Virus record (IMG/VR): IMGVR_UViG_3300032116_012984
Span: 1 to 36,478 of that record
Length of the DNA stretch: 36,478 bases
Reading direction: 5' to 3' (one strand)
From: a virus
Position numbers and translations under genes: made by a program. The stretch's first letter is position 1; the number at the start of each line of letters is the position of its first letter. The notes under the pieces are model-generated. The model was not told the origin of the DNA. It saw nothing but the letters and a program-made list of their open reading frames with translations, and did not search any database. Below, in pieces: positions 23,569 through 31,683 of the stretch.

Positions 23569-25034
23569 GAACAGCTACAATTATAATCCGTGATGAAGTT
23601 AATATCAAGATTGAAGGGCTTGAGTTAGATGCCCGCAGATCCTTGGTTAATAAATTTAAATACGATGTTCCTTACGCTCGTTATCTTCCAGCAGTACGAT
23701 TGGGCCGATGGGACGGCAAGGTCAGTTACTTTCAGTTGGGTGGTAGCACTTATGTAAATCTCCTACCTGAGATCATCCCCATTCTTGAAGAGTACGACTA
23801 CGACATTGAACTGGATGATCAGCGAGAATATTCTACTACATTTGAATTCCAACAAGTAGCCGAAGACACGTTTAAAGATATCGTCTGGCCCAAAGGGCAT
23901 CCGCAGGCTGGCGAGCCCATCATGTTGCGTGACTATCAAGTGGATATCGTCAACAACTTCTTGACTAACCCACAGTGCCTACAAGAAGTGGCCACTGGTG
24001 CAGGTAAAACAATTATGACAGCCGCACTGAGTCATGCAGTCACACCCTATGGACGTAGCATAGTTATCGTGCCCAACAAGAGTCTTGTTACGCAAACAGA
24101 ACGAGACTACATCAACATGGGATTAGATGTAGGTGTGTTCTTTGGCGACCGTAAAGAGTTTGGTCGCATGCATACTATTTGTACCTGGCAGAGCCTAAAC
24201 GTGTTGCTCAAGAACACAAAGAATCAATCAGCAGAGATCACCATTGGCGAATTTCTTGAAGGTGTGGTGTGTGTGATAGTAGACGAAGTACACATGGCCA
24301 AAGCCGATGCATTGAAAACCTTGCTCACAGGTGTAATGGCGCAAGTGCCAATTCGCTGGGGATTGACCGGTACTATACCCAAAGAAGACTTTGAGTTTCA
24401 AGCCATACATGTCAGCCTTGGACCTGTGGTAAGCCGTTTGGCTGCCGCTGAGTTACAGGATAAAGGTGTGTTGGCACAGTGCCATGTGAACATTGTACAG
24501 TTGGTAGACCATGTAGAATACAACAACTATCAATCAGAGCTCAAGTATCTACTAGAAGAATCTGGTCGATTGGATACCATGGCCAGCCTAATACGGCAGG
24601 TCAATGAAACAGGCAACACCTTGGTGCTAGTAGATCGTATTACAGCAGGTCAAGAACTAGTCAAACGACTGGGCGATCGTGCAGTATTTGTATCAGGCGC
24701 CACCAAAGCAAAGGACAGACAGGATGAATATGACGAAGTGGCTGAGGCTACCGATAAAATTATTGTTGCTACCTATGGTGTGGCTGCTGTTGGTATTAAC
24801 ATTCCTCGTATTTTCAATCTGGTGCTTGTGGAACCCGGAAAGAGCTTTGTCCGAGTTATACAATCGATTGGGCGAGGTATTAGAAAAGCAGAAGACAAAG
24901 ACCATGTACAAATCTGGGACATCACTTCCACCTGCAAGTTCGCAAAAAGACACTTGACCAAACGCAAACAGTTTTACAAAGAAGCAAGGTATCCTTTCAC
25001 ACATGAAAAACTGGAGTGGATGACTCTTGGGTAA
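23565..25034 (+). CDS. uvsW: UvsW recombination helicase
   Basis: A 489-residue SF2 helicase, close to T4 UvsW (503). An N-terminal domain (1-110) precedes the RDYQVDIVN Q-like motif (122-130), Walker A ATGAGKT (143-149), the DEVH box in VIVDEVHMAKADAL, GLTGT (motif III) and the C-terminal VIQSIGRGIRKAE (motif VI). It unwinds R-loops and D-loops and drives branch migration, shifting replication from origin-dependent to recombination-dependent mode. Translation is coupled to the radical-SAM gene by ATGA, and its end overlaps the following methyltransferase. Confidence 0.95.
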   Translation: MRTATIIIRDEVNIKIEGLELDARRSLVNKFKYDVPYARYLPAVRLGRWDGKVSYFQLGGSTYVNLLPEIIPILEEYDYDIELDDQREYSTTFEFQQVAEDTFKDIVWPKGHPQAGEPIMLRDYQVDIVNNFLTNPQCLQEVATGAGKTIMTAALSHAVTPYGRSIVIVPNKSLVTQTERDYINMGLDVGVFFGDRKEFGRMHTICTWQSLNVLLKNTKNQSAEITIGEFLEGVVCVIVDEVHMAKADALKTLLTGVMAQVPIRWGLTGTIPKEDFEFQAIHVSLGPVVSRLAAAELQDKGVLAQCHVNIVQLVDHVEYNNYQSELKYLLEESGRLDTMASLIRQVNETGNTLVLVDRITAGQELVKRLGDRAVFVSGATKAKDRQDEYDEVAEATDKIIVATYGVAAVGINIPRIFNLVLVEPGKSFVRVIQSIGRGIRKAEDKDHVQIWDITSTCKFAKRHLTKRKQFYKEARYPFTHEKLEWMTLG

Positions 25035-25632
25035 ATTGTACCAACAAGTAGGACAACACCTTTTGGGCAAGTTCCCTGGTGAGGTCATTGTAGAGATTGG
25101 TAGCGATCGTTGGGAAGGTAGCAGTGCGTACTTTGCAGATCTGGCCAACACACATGATATGAAATTTATTTCTGTAGATCTCGACGAAACCGCACGACAA
25201 CGACTGAAAAAAACAATTCCAATAGAGCACTCGCATTTGGTTGAATTTGTACAGGCCGAGGGCACTGCCTGGACCCAAAGTTATCAAGATTCTAAAATAC
25301 GAGTGCTGTATCTTGATAACTTTGACTGGGATTGGCGCACAGATCGTAAGCAGGCCATGATACAGGATCAAATACAATGGTACCAGTCAAGAGGCATTGT
25401 TATGAACAACATAAATTCTCAAACAGCACACATCACTCAGATGGTTAACTTGTTACCTCATTTGAGCCAGAGATGCGTGGTCTGTGTAGATGATACCTAT
25501 GAATACAATGGAGTGTTTATAGGCAAAGGTGGTGCAGTGGTTCCTTACTTATTGGGGCAAGGATTTGCTATATTAGCGGCCGAAGATTATGGTGTAATAT
25601 TAGGTCGCGGCTACAAAAATTATATTGTATAA
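25027..25632 (+). CDS. Class I SAM-dependent methyltransferase-like protein
   Basis: A 201-residue protein. VIVEIGSDRWEGSSAYF is a motif I-like loop, FISVDLDETARQRL the acidic loop, and IRVLYLDNFDWDW stands where the family carries its conserved FIDxxH-type strand. VVCVDDTYEYNG matches the late strand of CmcI/Methyltransf_24-like proteins. The only start before a blocking TGA is TTG 25027, inside the end of uvsW, with GGAG upstream. The next gene overlaps by TAATG. Methyl acceptor unknown; catalytic competence not certain. Confidence 0.65.
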   Translation: MGKLYQQVGQHLLGKFPGEVIVEIGSDRWEGSSAYFADLANTHDMKFISVDLDETARQRLKKTIPIEHSHLVEFVQAEGTAWTQSYQDSKIRVLYLDNFDWDWRTDRKQAMIQDQIQWYQSRGIVMNNINSQTAHITQMVNLLPHLSQRCVVCVDDTYEYNGVFIGKGGAVVPYLLGQGFAILAAEDYGVILGRGYKNYIV

Positions 25633-26141
25633 TGGATACTATGAAAATATTGACTCTAGACAACACAGCTTATGATTTGGATACTTTGCCCGAAGAGGTA
25701 GATGACATGAGATTTGCTATCCTGGATAATTCTGATCCCAGCGATCCAGACTATCACTACATTCCGCTGATCTTTTTAGAAAGTTTTAATTCACCAGCCC
25801 TGGTGTTACAGATTGGCGAGTATAAAATACGCATGCCCATTGATTGGCAAATACTCATTGGCGAACCTGATCTTGGTGATCTAGAAATGTTACCACTGAC
25901 GTCAATCAATGATCGAGGATTCAAAGCATTTCAATTCAACCCATTGACCAGCTTCCGCCCCAGTTTTCTTGACATAGAAATTGTGGATGTCTATCACGAC
26001 GTGGCTTGGTATGCCCCCAAACTTAAGAATGGTCAGATATTGTGTATTCCACTTAACAATGATCCAGAACCTGATTGTGTGTACTTTGTCAAAGACATTT
26101 CTAGGAACTGTGAAGTCATTGATTACAACAAAGCATGGTAA
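25632..26141 (+). CDS. Conserved phage protein of unknown function
   Basis: A 169-residue acidic protein without a recognised motif. The most regular part is PLTSINDRGFKAFQFNPLTSF (split by loops) followed by FLDIEIVDVYHDVAWYAPKLKNGQILCIPL, a beta-rich module that looks like a conserved phage domain. It lies between uvsW and the probable gp62 and is coupled to both by TAATG overlaps, so a role in replication or late-transcription coupling is possible but unproven. An alternative start is ATG 25641, which has a slightly better ribosome site. Confidence 0.7.
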   Translation: MDTMKILTLDNTAYDLDTLPEEVDDMRFAILDNSDPSDPDYHYIPLIFLESFNSPALVLQIGEYKIRMPIDWQILIGEPDLGDLEMLPLTSINDRGFKAFQFNPLTSFRPSFLDIEIVDVYHDVAWYAPKLKNGQILCIPLNNDPEPDCVYFVKDISRNCEVIDYNKAW

Positions 26142-26587
26142 TGGAAAAACTATCAATACAAAATGAGATGACGCAGTTCGATCAAAAGAATCGCAAATTC
26201 TACGACAGTCTCACTGACGAAGAACGCAAAAAGTTTTCAAACTATCTCATGATACGTTGGGGCTCGGCTGTGCATGGATCCTCAGAATTGCAAGAGTTTT
26301 ATCTTATCTCCACCAATGAAAGATTAAACAAACACTTCTTTGCCATAAACAAACACCCCAAGCTACAATGGTTAGCCGCTACAGCAGTGAGCCCTGGCAT
26401 GGGCACACACCGTCATCAATGGATCGCCCCCAAGAAAAAAGAAGCAGGTAGCAATGAAGTCAAGAAGTTTTTGTTAGAACAGTTTCCTGCAATGAAAATA
26501 TCAGACATCGAAACGCTGGCCAACTTTGTAACAAAAAAAGACATCAAGGAGTATCAACGTGAGCACGGCCACACAGACAAAGACTGA
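26141..26587 (+). CDS. 62: Probable clamp-loader small subunit (gp62 / phage clamp A-like)
   Basis: A 148-residue, mostly helical, basic protein. The pattern FSNYLMIRWGSAV, then FYLISTNERLNKHFF, then HPKLQWLAATAVSPGMG and HRHQWI resembles, from memory, the small clamp-loader subunit of distant T4-like phages (a surface Trp/Met core and a WxAxxxSPGxG block). With gp44 it would load the gp45 sliding clamp. Two starts are possible: ATG 26135, or ATG 26141 overlapping the upstream stop (TAATG), which I prefer. The gene lies among replication genes, which agrees. gp44 and gp45 are not seen in this window. Confidence 0.55.
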   Translation: MEKLSIQNEMTQFDQKNRKFYDSLTDEERKKFSNYLMIRWGSAVHGSSELQEFYLISTNERLNKHFFAINKHPKLQWLAATAVSPGMGTHRHQWIAPKKKEAGSNEVKKFLLEQFPAMKISDIETLANFVTKKDIKEYQREHGHTDKD

Positions 26588-27257
26588 CTATGTGTGTCAG
26601 TACTGCGAGAAATCGTTCCAGCGAGAAACCAGTCTTGCTGTGCATGTGTGCGAACAAAAACAACGTTATCAAAGTCAAACGGATCGTGGAGTGCAACTTG
26701 GGCTACAGGCGTATCTACGGTTTTACACAATGACTCAAGGCAGTGCCAAGCTCAAAACTTTTGATGACTTTGCTCGTAGTCCTTACTATCGTGCTTTTGT
26801 TAAATTTGGACGTCACTGTGTGGCTATCAATGCTGTAAACACTGCAAGGTTCATTGATTGGGTAGTGGAAAAAAATAAAAAGATTGATCACTGGTGTCGT
26901 GATGCAACCTATACAGAATATCTCACAGACTATCTTCGCCGGGAATCAGTGACAGATGCACTGACTAGAGCAATAGAATATTCGATCAAGTGGAATGAAA
27001 CACATGACCATCCTTCTCACGACTTCTTGCGGTTTGGCAATGACAACACCATAGCTTATGCTGTCAGCACTGGACGTATCAGTGCCTGGGTACTGTATAA
27101 CTGTGAAAGTGGGCAGGGGTGGTTAGAAAACATGGATCCTGATCAAAGCAAAATTGTGTGGCCTTGGATTGATCCTGAATTCTGGCAGAAAAAGTTTCGC
27201 GACTATCCAGCAGATCAGGAGTATGCCAAAGAGATGCTAAAGAAAGCAGGCTGGTAA
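26559..27257 (+). CDS. C2H2 zinc-finger phage protein, function unknown
   Basis: A 232-residue protein. The N-terminus has one C2H2-type finger: YVCQYCEKSFQRETSLAVHVC, with the CxxC and the downstream His-Val-Cys forming a CCHC variant. The remaining 190 residues are aromatic-rich (FGRHCVAINAVN, FIDWVVEKNKKIDHW, GRISAWVLYNC) with no named domain. It starts at GTG 26559, supported by AAGGAG 7 nt upstream and lying inside the end of the probable gp62 gene. A replication accessory role, for example helicase loading, is suggested only by position. It overlaps the next gene by TAATG. Confidence 0.75.
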   Translation: MSTATQTKTDYVCQYCEKSFQRETSLAVHVCEQKQRYQSQTDRGVQLGLQAYLRFYTMTQGSAKLKTFDDFARSPYYRAFVKFGRHCVAINAVNTARFIDWVVEKNKKIDHWCRDATYTEYLTDYLRRESVTDALTRAIEYSIKWNETHDHPSHDFLRFGNDNTIAYAVSTGRISAWVLYNCESGQGWLENMDPDQSKIVWPWIDPEFWQKKFRDYPADQEYAKEMLKKAGW

Positions 27258-27826
27258 TGAGCGCAGATATTGACATTGACTTGGCTGATAGAGATATCAT
27301 ACTAAAGTTAATAAAACATATACCAGCAAGACAAGACAACGACGGGCAGAGTCGTTTGCATAACTCTGGAATCTATGTCACAGCAATACCCAGAGATCCG
27401 TTGTTAAACTGCTCCAGTGTAGATTATCGTGAAGCAGAACAACGTGGGTACTTCAAGATTGATCTGCTGAATATGAGCGTTTATAAACTCGTACAAGATC
27501 CTGTGCATTATGAACAAATGTTGGCACAGGAACCTCCATGGCAACGACTATGGATGGACCAACCCTGGGCCTCTCAGTTGGTACACGTGGGCAACTATGT
27601 GGATTTGTTGGCTTCAATGAAGCCAGACTCTATACCCAGGATGGCTGCTTTTATATCTATCATCCGTCCAGGCAAAGCACACTTGCAAAACAAGCCCTGG
27701 ACAGAAGTATTTGAATCAGTGTGGGATGGTGATGACAGCAGAGGATATACATTCAAAAAAGCACATGCCATCAGCTATGCATCTTTGGTGGCCTTGCACA
27801 TGAATCTACTCGACTCTACGCACTAG
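27257..27826 (+). CDS. Miniature DNA polymerase III alpha (DnaE)-like protein
   Basis: A 189-residue protein whose motifs follow the palm and fingers of bacterial PolIII alpha in order. DIDIDLADRD (4-13) matches PDFDVDF...RD, giving two catalytic Asp (6 and 8). HNSGIYVT (35-42) matches HAGGVVI. GYFKIDLLNMSVYKL (64-78) matches LVKFDFLGLRTL, giving the third Asp (69). FISIIRPGK (132-140) matches LVALFRPGP. FKKAHAISYASLV (166-178) matches FNKSHSAAYALVS. PHP, thumb, OB and tau-binding regions are absent, so it is about one sixth of DnaE. T4-like phages replicate with a B-family gp43, so this is not the obvious replicase. It may be a repair polymerase, a fragment with a new role, or a non-catalytic relic. 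Confidence 0.65.
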   Translation: MSADIDIDLADRDIILKLIKHIPARQDNDGQSRLHNSGIYVTAIPRDPLLNCSSVDYREAEQRGYFKIDLLNMSVYKLVQDPVHYEQMLAQEPPWQRLWMDQPWASQLVHVGNYVDLLASMKPDSIPRMAAFISIIRPGKAHLQNKPWTEVFESVWDGDDSRGYTFKKAHAISYASLVALHMNLLDSTH

Positions 27827-28183
27827 AGTTATTGATTTACGTTTGCTTTTTTTGCGGGCTATGTCAGCCAGGCTCGTGGCAGGACCATGCAATATTTCCA
27901 GATCTTTATTGACAAAAGTACGCAAATAAGGACGGAAAATCTCCCAATCAGCCTTTAAAAATATGTTTATTGGTATGCTACGATTGCTTTCCCACCACCA
28001 TTGATTGGCCAGCTCTAGAAATAGTTTTTTAAGCTCTGCGTGTTGTATATTTCCAAAGTCGTAGATAGTTGTGACCGCATCATCGCGATTTTGCACCACG
28101 CCTATGTACTCATTGCCAGCGTAGGTGCAGAAAGTGATAAAAGGGTAGCGTTCTGCTATTTTAGCGAAGATTTCTGTGCCCAT
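27806..28183 (-). CDS. Conserved phage protein of unknown function
   Basis: A 125-residue protein of mixed alpha/beta character. ITFCTYAGNEYIGVVQNRDDAVTT looks like a small beta-sheet domain, followed by LKKLFLELANQWWWESNRSIPINIFL and a basic C-terminal tail (KKSKRKS). No catalytic motif. It is a one-gene minus-strand cassette whose 3' end overlaps the mini-DnaE gene by 21 bp. The ATG (28183) overlaps the plus-strand late promoter box, and its own likely promoter (28224-28231) lies inside the opposite gene. Confidence 0.7.
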   Translation of the reverse strand: MGTEIFAKIAERYPFITFCTYAGNEYIGVVQNRDDAVTTIYDFGNIQHAELKKLFLELANQWWWESNRSIPINIFLKADWEIFRPYLRTFVNKDLEILHGPATSLADIARKKSKRKSITLVRRVE

Positions 28184-28188
28184 AAATA
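28181..28188 (+). promoter_or_regulatory. Late promoter for structural gene, overlapping the opposite start codon
   Basis: CATAAATA; its first three bases are the complement of the ATG of the minus-strand gene. AGAGGAAA follows, then the ATG at 28206. Confidence 0.65.
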
Positions 28189-28205
28189 TCTAGAGGAAAT
28201 TATAA

Positions 28206-29207
28206 ATGTATTCAACCACTGCCTATTTATATCAGCAAAAGCAACAGGTATTATTGATTGATACCTCAGGTGTGGGTGACACATTCAAACGGAGGTGGCA
28301 ACCTGTGTACGCAAAAAATTTAAAGATACATCGTGGCGTGGACAACGTCATATTATTTGAGTTTGTTAATCAAGATGAGAAACCTGTAAACATTTCAGGC
28401 AGTACCATCACTTTCAGACTGATCAGCACCAATGGTGACATACTGTTGTTGAGCAAAGATTTGGAAATCCTGAGTGCCACCACAGGACGAGCCAAAGTTA
28501 CCCTGCTCAGCACCGAACTGGATACTGTAGATGCACAGCCGGTGGGATGGAGCTTGGATCGTAACACCGTGACCAGTGAACTGTACGAGCCTGTGTTTAC
28601 CAATGCCTACTCCGGCGGTCGCGGCACAGCAGATGTTGTGGATTCTGTGTATCCTGCATTTGTGCCCAGCGAAATAATGACTGTGCCCACACAACCAGAA
28701 ATCAGTGCCAGCAACCCCAACCGCAATCACACTTCTGCTGTGTATGTACAAGGTCGCCCCCTGGTTACATTCCAGATGACATTTGATAACTTTTCGGGCA
28801 ACGTCAAAGCCCAGGGATCAAGTACACAGTTAGGCCCATGGTACGATATAGGCAATCAAAAACAATACATCAATCAGCTCAAGCGTGATTACTTCAATGT
28901 AGAAGGTTACCATAACTACATTCGTTTTGAAGTCAATCAATATGGTTACAAGGCCAAGGTTGGCAATGTGCTGGTCAGCGGCGGCAACGTGACCAACGTT
29001 ACCATAAACAATCAAGGCAGCGAGTGGATTTCTACACCATTTCCAAACATTGACATTGTGGGCGAAGGTACTGGTGCCACTGCCTATGCCACTGCATCAG
29101 CTGGCACACTATCGGGTGCTGTGGTAGTCACAGCCGGTGAAGGCTATGTCAACAATCCCAACGCCGCAGTCAACAACGGGTTCATTACATCAATCGCTTA
29201 TAGATAA
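28206..29207 (+). CDS. Probable tail/baseplate structural protein
   Basis: A 333-residue protein. The first 110 residues (FKRRWQPVYAKNLKIHRG, FEFVNQDEKPVNISGSTITFRL) resemble the N-terminal domain of BppU-type upper baseplate proteins, which form a beta-sandwich around the tail. The centre contains a beta-rich region with VTFQMTFDNFSG. The C-terminal 90 residues are Gly/Ala/Thr-rich (GEGTGATAYATASAGTLSG), as in virion fibres and knobs. It has its own late promoter and an AGAGGAAA ribosome site, fitting a structural gene. The exact position in the virion is not known. Confidence 0.6.
   Translation: MYSTTAYLYQQKQQVLLIDTSGVGDTFKRRWQPVYAKNLKIHRGVDNVILFEFVNQDEKPVNISGSTITFRLISTNGDILLLSKDLEILSATTGRAKVTLLSTELDTVDAQPVGWSLDRNTVTSELYEPVFTNAYSGGRGTADVVDSVYPAFVPSEIMTVPTQPEISASNPNRNHTSAVYVQGRPLVTFQMTFDNFSGNVKAQGSSTQLGPWYDIGNQKQYINQLKRDYFNVEGYHNYIRFEVNQYGYKAKVGNVLVSGGNVTNVTINNQGSEWISTPFPNIDIVGEGTGATAYATASAGTLSGAVVVTAGEGYVNNPNAAVNNGFITSIAYR
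28224..28231 (-). promoter_or_regulatory. Perfect late promoter for minus-strand gene, inside opposite ORF
   Basis: The minus strand reads TATAAATA. It lies within codons 7-9 of the plus-strand structural gene and 40 nt before the minus-strand ATG at 28183. Confidence 0.55.
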
Positions 29208-29262
29208 TTAAAAATCTCATTTCAGACATTCATAAATTATAAAAGTCAGACAAGGATGTCAA

Positions 29263-29997
29263 ATGAAAAAATTTAAAAGAGTGGTGGTATTGGGTTGTAG
29301 CTGTGCATTTGGGGCTGAATTAGAAGATCCGTTGTCGCATGCAGAAAAAGATTCTGGCATACAATATCTTAAAAACAAAGAGTATCGACTAAATCATGTT
29401 TATGGAAAACTAGTAGCTGATTATCTTGGCGCTGAATTAGACATGTTTGCATGCCCAGCAGCCAGCATAGGTCATATGAGATGGCAAGCACAAAACTGGT
29501 TGGAACAAACTCCGGATATCTCAGACAGTTTGATACTGGCTGGAATTACTGGCACCAGCAGAGAAAGTTGGTTCTTTGCAGATTATGCAACCAGTTTTCA
29601 ACAGGCCGATGCTAGTTTTAACAAACACGTACATAATCTTTCAATCAATCACCATTACATTGATGAAAGACTTGACCCGCAATGGGTAGAACTCTATAAA
29701 AAATGGTTGATGCTCAGCCACTGTGATGAATGGGAGCGGTATAACTTTCAACAAACTGTGCTGTTTCTTGATGGCATTGCCAAGCTCTACGATATTGATG
29801 CATTGCATTTTTATATGTTACCCAATCAATATACTTCTAACAGCAAAAACTTCTGGAACTCTACTGACATACTGACTAAACTAAAAAAATTGGATCAACA
29901 AAATTTACTGTTCATGCCTGGTGAGCACCCAACAGAAGCAGGGCATGAGTTGATTGCTCAATGGATAATTGAAGAACTCAAACGTAGATATGATTAA
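29263..29997 (+). CDS. SGNH/GDSL-like hydrolase 1
   Basis: A 244-residue protein. The block I Ser lies in VVVLGCSCAFGAEL (about 8-21), where GDS is replaced by GCS. PAASIGHMRW is the block II-like Gly/Asn region, GITGTSRESW replaces GxND, and the C-terminal EHPTEAGHELIA holds the block V His. The family removes acyl groups from sugars, lipids or peptidoglycan. With acyl-modified glycans expected near glycosyltransferases, O-acetyl removal is a guess. AAGGA 9-13 nt upstream supports ATG 29263. It overlaps its paralogue by 8 bp. Confidence 0.65.
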   Translation: MKKFKRVVVLGCSCAFGAELEDPLSHAEKDSGIQYLKNKEYRLNHVYGKLVADYLGAELDMFACPAASIGHMRWQAQNWLEQTPDISDSLILAGITGTSRESWFFADYATSFQQADASFNKHVHNLSINHHYIDERLDPQWVELYKKWLMLSHCDEWERYNFQQTVLFLDGIAKLYDIDALHFYMLPNQYTSNSKNFWNSTDILTKLKKLDQQNLLFMPGEHPTEAGHELIAQWIIEELKRRYD

Positions 29998-30727
29998 AAA
30001 AGTTGTGGCATTTGGCTGTAGTTGGACCTATGGCGACGAGCTTGTGGCTCCTGAATTTCGCAATCTGAGCGAAGCTGAATTCCGTGATCATTACGATGAA
30101 AATAGGCCCTACAGACTAGATAATTGTTATGCTGGCTTAATAGCCAAGCATTATGGACTGGAACTGGACAACATGGCTTTTCCGGGTTCAAGTTTAGAAA
30201 GCATGCGCTGGAACCTGATGTGGTATCTGCGCAATGGCATGCCCACGGACGATGTAATTTTTGTGGTGGGGTTAACTGATGCCGCAAGACAAAGTTGGTT
30301 TAATCCCTTGCATGAAATCAGCCGTAAAGACCCGCAATGGAATCGGCACATGCACGGAACCTGGCTCACCCAACCAAATCCTGACATCGACGATAACTGG
30401 TTCCGATTACAAAAATTATGGTTGGGCATGAGCTATCATCGCGAGTGGGCAGAATACAATTTCCAACAAACAATAAATCTATTTGATCAAGCCCAAAGTC
30501 GTTATGGCATACCCGTGGTTCAATTTTCTGTGCTGGAAAATCGATATGGAGTAACTGCACCTAGCCTTATCTATTCTGGAACCAATTTCCGAGACATACT
30601 GGTCCAAAAGAGACGAGATCTAAATGTGGAACCTTTTGCTGGTGGAGGACATCCCAATGAAAAAGGCCATCAACTCATAGCAGATCACTTGATTGAACAC
30701 ATAAAGTATGCTAAAATGCTAGTGTGA
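29990..30727 (+). CDS. SGNH/GDSL-like hydrolase 2
   Basis: A 245-residue paralogue of the preceding gene. Equivalent blocks are VVAFGCSWTYGDEL, FPGSSLESMRWN, VVGLTDAARQSWF and GGHPNEKGHQLIADHL; both proteins also share YRL(N/D)xxYxxLIA near residue 40 and EW(E/A)xYNFQQT in the middle. It begins inside the last codons of the upstream paralogue, as in a recent tandem duplication. It ends in a GTGA overlap with the primase gene. I chose ATG 29990 (MIKKVV) over 29969, to line up with the paralogue's first strand. Confidence 0.65.
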   Translation: MIKKVVAFGCSWTYGDELVAPEFRNLSEAEFRDHYDENRPYRLDNCYAGLIAKHYGLELDNMAFPGSSLESMRWNLMWYLRNGMPTDDVIFVVGLTDAARQSWFNPLHEISRKDPQWNRHMHGTWLTQPNPDIDDNWFRLQKLWLGMSYHREWAEYNFQQTINLFDQAQSRYGIPVVQFSVLENRYGVTAPSLIYSGTNFRDILVQKRRDLNVEPFAGGGHPNEKGHQLIADHLIEHIKYAKMLV

Positions 30728-31683
30728 TAGACATACTTTCTTACTTGCCGGCAAAACGCAAAAGTACCAGTTCGGGCTGGGTCAGCTTCAACGCACCCTG
30801 TTGTGTACACAATGGAGAGAGTGCAGATCGTCGACAGCGTGGTGGTATCAAAATCACAAATCAAGACTGGAGCTATCACTGTTTCAACTGCGGGTTCACT
30901 GCCAGCTTTGTGTTGGGCCGTAACTTATCGTTTAAAGCCAGAAAGCTACTGGGTTGGCTCAATGTAGATCGCAATGAAATTGAACGTATCAATCTTGAAA
31001 GTCTCAAGCACAAGAACATTGAAGGCATACTCAATGATAGACAACAAGTGGTGCAACGATTACAAGGTATCGAATTTGAAGATCGTGACTTGCCAGCAGA
31101 TACACAACCACTAAATGAATCAGCTGTGGAATATCTCAATGCTCGTGGTATACCCACAGACTATCCACTGTTTTATAAAACCATGCCTAGGCCAGGCATT
31201 GTAATTCCTTTCACACATGATGGTCAAGTGGTAGGACATACCACTAGATTCCTAGATGATAGAACGCCCAAGTACATACAAGACATACAACCGGGCTATG
31301 TGTTTGGCACAGACCTGCAACAAGACAGCTGGCAGCATGTGCTGGTCATGGAAGGTGTATTTGATGCATTGTGTGTTGGTGGCCTGGCTGTGTTACACGC
31401 TGAAATCAATGATGCACAGGTGCGCTTGATACGATCATTGGAACGAGAAGTCACTGTGGTTCCAGATCATGATGAAGCCGGAATGAAACTGGTTGATCGT
31501 GCCCTGGAACTGGGCTGGGCAGTGAGCATGCCCAACTGGCCCGCAGATGTCAAAGACGTTAATGATGCTGTTCGACGCTATGGCAAGGCAGCAACTATGT
31601 TGAGCATATTTGAATCTAGAAACACCAGTCGCATTCGTATAGAAATGGCCAAGAAGAATTTGTTAAGGAAACTCAATGTCTAA
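30724..31683 (+). CDS. 61: DNA primase (gp61-like)
   Basis: A 319-residue protein, near T4 gp61 (342). The N-terminal zinc site is C26-C27-x-H29 with CFNC at 53-56 (YHCFNCGF). The Toprim catalytic region is VLVMEGVFDA with Glu 209, followed by VVPDHDEAGMKL (DHD at 247-249). It makes RNA primers for lagging-strand synthesis with gp41. It starts at GTG 30724, overlapping the upstream stop (GTGA), an unusual start codon in this window. The SGNH gene that follows overlaps by 8 bp, separating primase from helicase. Confidence 0.92.
   Translation: MIDILSYLPAKRKSTSSGWVSFNAPCCVHNGESADRRQRGGIKITNQDWSYHCFNCGFTASFVLGRNLSFKARKLLGWLNVDRNEIERINLESLKHKNIEGILNDRQQVVQRLQGIEFEDRDLPADTQPLNESAVEYLNARGIPTDYPLFYKTMPRPGIVIPFTHDGQVVGHTTRFLDDRTPKYIQDIQPGYVFGTDLQQDSWQHVLVMEGVFDALCVGGLAVLHAEINDAQVRLIRSLEREVTVVPDHDEAGMKLVDRALELGWAVSMPNWPADVKDVNDAVRRYGKAATMLSIFESRNTSRIRIEMAKKNLLRKLNV

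Noticed and set aside
23657-23662. TAAATA near the uvsW start as a promoter
   Set aside because: It lies inside uvsW coding sequence and no start codon follows closely.
29216-29244. sigma70 promoter upstream of the first SGNH gene
   Set aside because: TATAAA is present but no acceptable -35 box at the right distance.
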